Shown here piece after piece: positions 5,928-11,292 of a stretch of 14,833 nt of DNA. Numbering within the stretch: the first letter of the stretch is position 1; each line of letters begins with the position of its first letter. A model generated the notes under the pieces. The model worked only from the letters and a program-made list of their open reading frames with translations, was not told the origin of the DNA and ran no database searches. A program made the position numbers and the translations under genes. The DNA comes from Clostridia bacterium (GTDB lineage Bacteria > Bacillota > Clostridia > Oscillospirales > Ruminococcaceae), in contig JAGKVC010000153.1 of assembly GCA_021152595.1 (NCBI GenBank), forward strand, positions 1 to 14,833, written 5' to 3'.

Positions 5928-6671
5928 CGGCGTGTCGCCGGTGTGCTTTTTGAATACGCGCGTGAAGTAATCGGGCGTTGAAAATCCGAGCAGCCTGCTG
6001 ACCTCCAGCACCTTGAACTGACCGCTTCCGAGCAGTCTTTTCGCATAGTCGATCTGGAAGCCCTTATAGAATTCACCGAAGGTCATGCCGTATTTGCTTT
6101 TGAAGTATCTGCCGAAATAATCGCGGTTGAAGCCGAAGTAATCCGCCGCGATCTCGACCGTTGCGGTATGATGCTCCATTTTCAGCAGAAACGCATGCAG
6201 CTTTTCCGTGACGGGTGTCAGCTCTTCGGAATCCGGCAGATTCGAGAGCGCATGCTGCACGGCTGCGCGGTATTCCGTTTCGATGAGCTGTTCATGCACA
6301 AGGGCAGCGGCTCTGGTGACGGCAGCGAGCAGATCCTCCGGCGGAATCGGCTCTGCGAGAAAGTCGATCGCACCGAGCAAAAAGCATTCGCGCATCCGCT
6401 GGGAATCATCCTGTTCGCTGATGATGATTGCAGGGATTCTGTTCTCCGCGGTACCGGTCAGGCGCAGCAGCTTTGCCGCGATGAATTCCGGTGCGCGGTT
6501 GATGCAGAGAAGAATATCGAACTGTCTGCTCAGCACGAGACGAACCGCGTCATTGAGGTTTGTCGTGTACCGGCTGACGGTATATTCGGTATCCTCCAGC
6601 ACAGAAAGAAGATGATTCAAATGATGGGCGGTATGCTCGCCGGAATCTGCGACCAGTATATGCAGTTTCAT
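5910..6671 (-). CDS. AraC-family regulator with a degenerate receiver domain
   Basis: DNA-binding transcription factor, 253 residues from ATG at 6671, chosen because AAAGGAGG lies just before it; an in-frame ATG seven codons upstream has no such site. Residues 1-125 have the receiver layout of YesN-type regulators (LVADSGE, DILLCINRAP, PAIIISE, GAIDFLAEPIPPEDL). However, the acceptor Asp is replaced (Ile57/Asn58), the Thr position is Ser85 and the conserved Lys is Glu107, so phosphorylation is unlikely. Residues 165-253 form a full AraC domain with two helix-turn-helix units (VEIAADYFGFNRDYFGRYFK, then VLEVSRLLGFSTPDYFTRVF). No histidine kinase is next to it. Its leader carries a promoter, hexaloop hairpin and terminator like those of amt, so expression is probably attenuated. 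The targets are unknown. Confidence 0.9.
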   Translation of the reverse strand: MKLHILVADSGEHTAHHLNHLLSVLEDTEYTVSRYTTNLNDAVRLVLSRQFDILLCINRAPEFIAAKLLRLTGTAENRIPAIIISEQDDSQRMRECFLLGAIDFLAEPIPPEDLLAAVTRAAALVHEQLIETEYRAAVQHALSNLPDSEELTPVTEKLHAFLLKMEHHTATVEIAADYFGFNRDYFGRYFKSKYGMTFGEFYKGFQIDYAKRLLGSGQFKVLEVSRLLGFSTPDYFTRVFKKHTGDTPSALKR

Positions 6672-6692
6672 CTGAATTCCTCCTTTCCGCAT

Positions 6693-6733
6693 AAAAACAG
6701 GGCTGCTCCGCCTTTTCTCAGACGGAACAGCCC
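6693..6733 (-). terminator. Intrinsic terminator in the leader of the AraC-type gene (attenuator)
   Basis: GGGCTGTTCCG (6733-6723) pairs over 11 bp (one G-U) with CGGAGCAGCCC (6710-6700), followed by TG and TTTTT (6697-6693). It lies between the promoter at 6754-6782 and the RBS at 6686-6679, so it must be bypassed for expression. The CAGCCC stem end and the CTGTTTTTAT tail resemble amt attenuator 1. Confidence 0.85.
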
Positions 6734-6744
6734 CATTGCTTTCC
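6724..6744 (-). promoter_or_regulatory. Hexaloop hairpin overlapping the AraC-gene attenuator (candidate antiterminator)
   Basis: GGAAAGC (6744-6738), loop AATGGG (6737-6732), GCT and TTCC (6731-6724, one bulged G at 6728). Seven base pairs make this the strongest of the three hexaloop hairpins in the window. Loop and 3' arm are the same bases as the terminator 5' arm. It begins about 3 nt after the predicted transcript start. Confidence 0.6.
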
Positions 6745-6753
6745 TTGTTTCAC

Positions 6754-6782
6754 ATTCTAGCACAAGCGCCGGGGAAAGTCAA
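6754..6782 (-). promoter_or_regulatory. Sigma-A promoter of the AraC-type gene
   Basis: TTGACT (6782-6777), a 17-nt spacer and TAGAAT (6759-6754), with TGTGC before the -10 exactly as at amt. The predicted start is near 6747, giving a leader of about 75 nt. Confidence 0.82.
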
Positions 6783-6834
6783 TATTTCGCGGCGGAGTTG
6801 TCGGAATTTTACTGGGATATGTCTTGATTTTACA

Positions 6835-6925
6835 ACAGAAGCAATGCTGCGCGGCAGCGAATTTGCATACCGCGCAGCATTGCTTTTGTAAGGATGATGG
6901 CAGAGGTTATGGAGAACCCCGCATC
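6835..6925 (-). ncRNA. Candidate small RNA ending in a 20-bp hairpin
   Basis: A promoter-like TTGCGG, 17-nt spacer, TATCAT (6960-6932), with TGTGC before the -10, points left. About 35 nt after the predicted start the transcript forms a 20-bp stem (6835-6854 with 6870-6889, one G-U pair) around a 15-nt loop. No frame in it has an RBS, and the next gene has its own promoter. Weak points are the non-consensus -35 and a poor U-tract after the stem. It may instead be a bidirectional terminator or an inverted repeat only. Confidence 0.35.
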
Positions 6926-7018
6926 GTGTTTATGATAGCACAGATTCCCGTTGTCCGCAAGATACATCGGAAAAGAAGTCTGGAAACTGACCGGTAAGCG
7001 CGGAAATTTGTATGGATC

Positions 7019-7066
7019 AAAAAAGCGAAGCCGCTCAATTTGCGTCATGCACAGATTGAGCGGCTT
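7019..7066 (-). terminator. Terminator of the sigma/anti-sigma operon
   Basis: AAGCCGCTCAAT (7028-7039) and ATTGAGCGGCTT (7055-7066) pair over 12 bp around a 15-nt loop. On the minus strand the stem is followed by CGC and TTTTTT (7024-7019). It begins about 30 nt after the stop at 7098. Confidence 0.9.
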
Positions 7067-7097
7067 TCTGCTGTTTATTCTGAAAACGGGTTGCCCT

Positions 7098-10000
7098 TCA
7101 GTCACGATTCCGGCGCGACGAGCCAGCAGTTCGGCAGCTTGCGCGGACCGTAGAGCGAGGAGCTGGCGGCTGCTTTCCGGTCATGGAACCTGCGCGCAGG
7201 CGGTTGTCTTTATCAAAGCCGACGACATCTGTCGTTTCGTTCAGATCGCCCCAGAGCAGCTTGCCCTGCGCGATCACAATGCCGAGCGGTGTGCCGCCGT
7301 TTCCGACGCCGTTGAGGTCTGCAAAGCCGCCTGCATTGATTGCAGCAAATGCGCCGTGTTCAGCAGCCATATCCTTGACAAGTCTGCCCTCGTATGCGTC
7401 GCCGTATTGACCGGATACGCCGAGCGTGACTCTGGAAGGATCCTTGATTTTGAGCAGCTTGCCGCGGAAGGTGCTGCCGGAAACATCTGAAAGCCCTTCG
7501 ATATTCAGGTCACTGACTGTCTGATTTTCAGAGGAAATGAACGAAAAATCAAATGCTTTCCAGAAGCCCTCCTCCTGAATAAATGTCCAGGTGATATCAT
7601 TGCTGTATTCCTGCGTATTGCCGCCGTTCAGCGTCAGCTCATAATCAAAATGCACATCGCAGGTGCAGGTGTCGCCGTTCATCCGGATATTGCTGACAGT
7701 CAGTTCCTTATCCGCGCGCGCGTCATAGGGGTTGTTCCAGGTAACATCGGATACCATGTCATGCAGCTTCTGATGTGCGCTGCCGTCTTTGGAAAGGTAC
7801 TGATCGAGCGCGTTGAGATTTTCAAATGTCGCGTCATTCTTGTTTGTCATGAAGTCGATAAAAGCGCGTGTTGTATCCTGCGCGACCATTTCCAGATCCG
7901 CATTCGATTCTTGCGCGGTTTCGTCTGCGGGGATCTTGAGTTCACCGGTGATCGTTTTGCTTTTCGGCTCAATGAACAGGATGCGGTGTGCGCCCGATTC
8001 CATCAGGACGATTTCATTGCGGTTTCCGCTGCCGGTCCAGCCCAGCAGAGTGACTTCGTTTTTCTGCTCAGACTCATAGATCGTGACAGGCTGGGGCGAA
8101 TCGGCGCCCAGATTGAGCATCATCAGGCGGTCGCTGTCCGAGGTGTCATAGTAGTCCGCGGCCTGCTCTATATAATAAACCTGATCGTGCAGGACGATGC
8201 TGCCGGTGATTTTGCCGGGACCTTCGCAGAGGATGCTCTGCCTGCCGTCCTCCATACCGCAGAGTGCGCCGTTTGCATTGAAATAGAGCGTCTTGCCGCC
8301 GGAAATGCAGCAGAAACCAGCGCAGTCCGTCGGTGCCTGATAGTCAGCGGTTCTTCCGGGGGCAGGAATTTCGCGGATCGTCACGGACTGACCGGGATGC
8401 TGCACATCGCCGGCACCGTTGCACCAGTAATACACATGCTCGTTTTCCGCATCCGTGAAGCAGCCGCCGAATTCCTCGAGCGGATCCTTCTCCTCGGAGA
8501 TATCAAGCAGATTGCCGTTTTTGTCCAGCCAGATGAAGACCTTGTATGTTCCGGCTTCTTCCGGATTCTCCGCTCTTGCTTCGAGTTTTTCCGGATTCTC
8601 TGTCCGGAGGAACATGAAGTATTTGTCACCGACACGGTGGATGCTGACCGGATTGATAAAGTCCTCAGCAGAGTGTGTGTCCGGATTGAGCATTGTGCGG
8701 ATTTCTTCGATCGAGGGATACATACTGCCGCCGGTGACGGGCGTGACATCGACATCGGGGTACGATGTGCCGCCGTTCACGGGCACGAGATTGTATGTCA
8801 GGACGTTTTCACCGTCGGTGAGGAATCCCTGATCCGGCAGTGCAGCGCCGTTGATGCGGTCGGGGAGCGGTTCTCCGCTGCCGCCTTCCAGCGCAAAGCG
8901 GTACCACTGCCCGCCGTTGAGTACATAATAGCAGGTATCATCGCGGAAGAAGAAGGAGCTGTAGCCGGTGTTGTTCATGCATGCCGGAGTGATCGCGCCG
9001 GTTCCGCCGAAAATATTGGTGTTATCGGTTTCCTCTGTTTCTTCTTCATCCGACATCGGCAGATAGAAATACAGCATTTTGCCGGATTTGCGGTCAAAGA
9101 GCAGCTCGCGCATACAGTCAGAGCGCGCGTCGACAATGATACAGACATAGTTCTCATCCGCGCAGAACGGAATTTTGAAATTCATTTCGTCGCGGAAACG
9201 CTCCGGAATCTCCGCCGTACTGAAATCATAGAGCGTTTCAGGCGATGTCCATTCCGGATCGGTGCAGACAAGCTCGCGGTCATCATTGACTAAGCCAAAG
9301 ATCTTGTCACCGTCGGTTGTGAAAGAATAAAATCCGTATTTGTTTGTAGAAATTGAAGAAAAAACTCCTGTTGCAAGGTCGATTTTGCCGTATGTCCCGT
9401 TCTCATCCGGATTTTTCGCGCTTGTAGAAACCAGATAGAGCTGGTTGTTCCGGACAATCCATTCGCCGTTCACCCGTCCGCGAATGCCTGCTGTGACCGG
9501 TACGGATTCCTTGGTGCTGAACGTGTAGCGGGAAATTTCGTTGTAATCGCCCGAACGGTAGAGAATGCTGTCATCCGATTCCCGATAGAGACCCAGCGGG
9601 AGGGCGCCGTCCGGCATTGCATCGGCTTCTTTTGTTGCTGCGTTGAAGCGGCAGCCGCGATAGCCGATATCACCCGATGCCCAGATTACATATTCATCAT
9701 CGCCCAGCCTGTCGATGCTTGTGATTCCGACATTCGTCCAGTCCGTATATCCGGAGATGCTGAAAAGCGGTTTTTCCTCACGTCTGCCGGATTTGTCCAT
9801 GCGGTAGATCGCATCGCAAGCCTCATCCGTATAATAGAACTGTTCGTCGTCAGTGAGAACATGCGTGAGAAATTCCGATTGCTCCGCACCGACTTCATGC
9901 ATCTCTGTCAGACTCTCTGAGCTGCGCGGCGCGACATAATGTCCGCAGCCGAAATAGTAATTGATATCGTCATACATGATTTCCATATTTTGCATGATAT

Positions 10001-10382
10001 GGATTTCGCCCTGTCCGCCGAGGAAGTTGCGGTCGTTGATTTCTTCGATTCCACTGTTTTCGTTTCCGGAATTTGCGGTTTCCGGACGGTTCTGCCTTGC
10101 CTGCATTGCGATAAAGATACCGCCGCCGACGAATACGGCGCAGGCTGCTGCTGCAATAACGCCTGTGAGAATGCGCTGACCGTAAGAACGATTGCTCATT
10201 GTGATATCCTTTCCGGAGCGCTGCGATTTCTGCTGTGATGATAGCACTGTGACTGTTTCTGCGGCGGATTTCGCTTGCTGCTCCACACGGGATTCATTAT
10301 GCTGATCCGTGTGCGGCTTTGCTTCTGCGATGTAATCCGCAGAGATGTATTCCATAGCATCGAGCAGATGTTCCGGCTTCAT
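7098..10382 (-). CDS. ECF-linked single-pass membrane protein with a damaged phosphodiester glycosidase (NAGPA-like) C-terminus
   Basis: 1094 residues. Residues 1-70 are hydrophilic and cytoplasmic and open with MKPEHLLDAMEYISADYI, probably the sigma-binding part. One membrane helix lies at about 71-93. From there to about 840 it is extracytoplasmic, with many short segments like YYTDEACDAIYRMDKSG or DSILYRSGDYNEISRYTF, suggestive of beta-propeller-type repeats. Residues about 850-960 look like an NTF2-like insert (ARAFIDFM... EEGFWKAFDFSF). From about 974 a phosphodiester glycosidase (NAGPA, DUF2233-like) domain begins: LLKIKDPSRV, AAINAGGFADLNGVGNGGTP, GIVIAQGKLLWGD. It breaks off after SMTGKQ (1066-1071); the last 23 residues are unrelated, and the expected end is found in another frame. 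ATG at 10382 has AAGGAGGG before it and overlaps the sigma gene stop (ATGA). Anti-sigma function is inferred from position and topology. Confidence 0.85.
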   Translation of the reverse strand: MKPEHLLDAMEYISADYIAEAKPHTDQHNESRVEQQAKSAAETVTVLSSQQKSQRSGKDITMSNRSYGQRILTGVIAAAACAVFVGGGIFIAMQARQNRPETANSGNENSGIEEINDRNFLGGQGEIHIMQNMEIMYDDINYYFGCGHYVAPRSSESLTEMHEVGAEQSEFLTHVLTDDEQFYYTDEACDAIYRMDKSGRREEKPLFSISGYTDWTNVGITSIDRLGDDEYVIWASGDIGYRGCRFNAATKEADAMPDGALPLGLYRESDDSILYRSGDYNEISRYTFSTKESVPVTAGIRGRVNGEWIVRNNQLYLVSTSAKNPDENGTYGKIDLATGVFSSISTNKYGFYSFTTDGDKIFGLVNDDRELVCTDPEWTSPETLYDFSTAEIPERFRDEMNFKIPFCADENYVCIIVDARSDCMRELLFDRKSGKMLYFYLPMSDEEETEETDNTNIFGGTGAITPACMNNTGYSSFFFRDDTCYYVLNGGQWYRFALEGGSGEPLPDRINGAALPDQGFLTDGENVLTYNLVPVNGGTSYPDVDVTPVTGGSMYPSIEEIRTMLNPDTHSAEDFINPVSIHRVGDKYFMFLRTENPEKLEARAENPEEAGTYKVFIWLDKNGNLLDISEEKDPLEEFGGCFTDAENEHVYYWCNGAGDVQHPGQSVTIREIPAPGRTADYQAPTDCAGFCCISGGKTLYFNANGALCGMEDGRQSILCEGPGKITGSIVLHDQVYYIEQAADYYDTSDSDRLMMLNLGADSPQPVTIYESEQKNEVTLLGWTGSGNRNEIVLMESGAHRILFIEPKSKTITGELKIPADETAQESNADLEMVAQDTTRAFIDFMTNKNDATFENLNALDQYLSKDGSAHQKLHDMVSDVTWNNPYDARADKELTVSNIRMNGDTCTCDVHFDYELTLNGGNTQEYSNDITWTFIQEEGFWKAFDFSFISSENQTVSDLNIEGLSDVSGSTFRGKLLKIKDPSRVTLGVSGQYGDAYEGRLVKDMAAEHGAFAAINAGGFADLNGVGNGGTPLGIVIAQGKLLWGDLNETTDVVGFDKDNRLRAGSMTGKQPPAPRSTVRASCRTAGSSRRNRD
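7102..7173 (-). pseudogene. Out-of-frame remnant of the glycosidase C-terminus
   Basis: In the frame shifted relative to the preceding gene, these bases read AAASSSLYGPRKLPNCWLVA-PES and stop (TGA at 7102-7104), four bases before the stop of the gene's own frame. NAGPA-family domains end in a SLYG-R-LP-hydrophobic segment of this kind, shortly after a conserved NLDGGSS motif that is absent here. The piece is therefore probably the original C-terminus, joined after loss of roughly 80-110 residues and put out of frame. The junction lies near 7163-7180. Confidence 0.7.
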
Positions 10383-10933
10383 AAGAATCCCTCCTTTTCA
10401 AGATATATCCGGAGTTTCCGGCGTGTCCGCATCAGCGTGACCGTAACCGTTGATTTCGATATGCCGAGCTCCTCAGCGATGTCCTCCACGGGGCAGAGAT
10501 ACCAGTACCGCTGTACAAACATGATGCGGTGCTCTTTTTTGAGTGTCCCGAGAAAGTCGTCCAGAACGCTGCCGAGCGCGCGGCTGTCAAGCTCCTGCTC
10601 CACGGTGTCAGGTCCCGTGCAGTCCCGAAGCTCATCGAGCGCGAGCGGAATTTCGCCGCTGCCGCGTTTCTGCGCATTTTCAGCGCGGCAGCGGTTGCGT
10701 GCGAGATTGCGTGTGACCGCTGCGATGAAGGCATAGAAATTGTCAGGCTTTGCCGGCGGAATCTTCTCCCAGAGGCGCAGCAGTACGTCATTGACGCACT
10801 CCTCAGAATCCGGTGCGCTGCCGAGGATATTGTGTGCAATGGTATAGCAGTAGCCGCCGAATCTGCGGAAGGTTTCAGCCGATGCGCGTTCATCGCGTGC
10901 AAAGTAAAGCGCAAGCAGATCTGCGTCATTCAT
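10379..10933 (-). CDS. RNA polymerase sigma factor, ECF (sigma-70 family)
   Basis: 184 residues from ATG at 10933, chosen for AAAGGAGG ahead of it; a frame start 20 codons upstream has no such site. Region 2 covers about 10-80 (GGYCYTIAHNILGSAPDSEECVNDVLLRLWEKIP, then FYAFIAAVTRNLARNRCR), and region 4 covers about 120-178 with the helix-turn-helix VEDIAEELGISKSTVTVTLMRTRRKLR. It has the length and two-domain layout of ECF factors, without regions 1 and 3. It overlaps the downstream membrane protein gene by four bases (ATGA), the usual sigma/anti-sigma coupling. ECF factors commonly activate their own promoter; I could not find a convincing AAC/CGT-type promoter in 10934-11090. It is divergent from the pectate lyase gene, a possible target. 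Confidence 0.93.
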   Translation of the reverse strand: MNDADLLALYFARDERASAETFRRFGGYCYTIAHNILGSAPDSEECVNDVLLRLWEKIPPAKPDNFYAFIAAVTRNLARNRCRAENAQKRGSGEIPLALDELRDCTGPDTVEQELDSRALGSVLDDFLGTLKKEHRIMFVQRYWYLCPVEDIAEELGISKSTVTVTLMRTRRKLRIYLEKEGFL

Positions 10934-11083
10934 ACGATGCACCTCCTTTCCGGTGATTGATTTTGTGAAGCGCTTCAGAAAGACAGACAGCAAATGCCGC
11001 CGTCAGATTACATGTTCTCAAAAAATTTTTTCGGGGATAATGTCTGTAGAGATTAAAGTGCAGTTCTTCAATATCATAAATCA

Positions 11084-11112
11084 TTGAAAAGATCAGTCCG
11101 ATCCGGTATGAT
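11084..11112 (+). promoter_or_regulatory. Promoter of the pectate lyase gene
   Basis: TTGAAA (11084-11089), a 17-nt spacer and TATGAT (11107-11112), giving a start near 11119 and a leader of about 175 nt. The spacer is the left half of the inverted repeat at 11091-11144. The rest of the gap between the sigma gene and here (10934-11083) shows only an AAAAAATTTTTT palindrome and otherwise nothing I can name. Confidence 0.68.
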
Positions 11113-11144
11113 AAATATGGAAACCGGATTCAACCGGACTGATC
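11091..11144 (+). promoter_or_regulatory. Long interrupted inverted repeat spanning the pectate lyase promoter (operator or RNA hairpin)
   Basis: GATCAGTCCG (11091-11100) pairs with CGGACTGATC (11135-11144), and ATCCGGT (11101-11107) pairs with ACCGGAT (11123-11129). The two blocks adjoin on the left and are separated by TCAAC on the right. Seventeen base pairs in all flank the -10 and the predicted start. If the promoter call is right, most of the left half is not transcribed, so a repressor operator is likelier than an RNA switch. Confidence 0.65.
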
Positions 11145-11145
11145 A

Positions 11146-11220
11146 GGCGAGCGGTGCTTCCCCCAAAGCGCTGCTCCGCCCTCAGCCCAGTCTGATCACG
11201 GTTCGGCACAGAAGGAACCG
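11146..11220 (+). promoter_or_regulatory. Structured 5' leader of the pectate lyase mRNA
   Basis: Two hairpins follow the start site: GGCGAGCGGTGCT (11146-11158) with AGCGCTGCTCCGCC (11167-11180; 13 pairs, one bulge), and CGGTTC (11199-11204) with GAACCG (11215-11220). A third small one, GATGCA/TGCATC, lies near 11250-11265. No T-run follows, and I recognise no known riboswitch class. The frames within it lack an RBS. Confidence 0.45.
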
Positions 11221-11292
11221 GAACAACCGGTCAAGGGAAACAGAGCATGATGCACAGTTGCATCGGGCAGCATGATTTTGGGAGGAAAAAAG

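Noticed and set aside
6830..7105. 91-codon minus-strand frame in the gap before the AraC-type gene
   Set aside because: It runs through the operon terminator and the 20-bp hairpin, has no RBS, and looks like no known protein.
7650..9293. 547-codon plus-strand open frame opposite the membrane protein gene
   Set aside because: It is antisense to the operon-coupled 1094-codon gene and has no plausible RBS, promoter or recognisable domain.
11084..11275. 63-codon plus-strand frame in the lyase leader
   Set aside because: It begins at the -35 box of the predicted promoter, so its start would not be transcribed. It has no RBS and an Arg-rich random-looking product.
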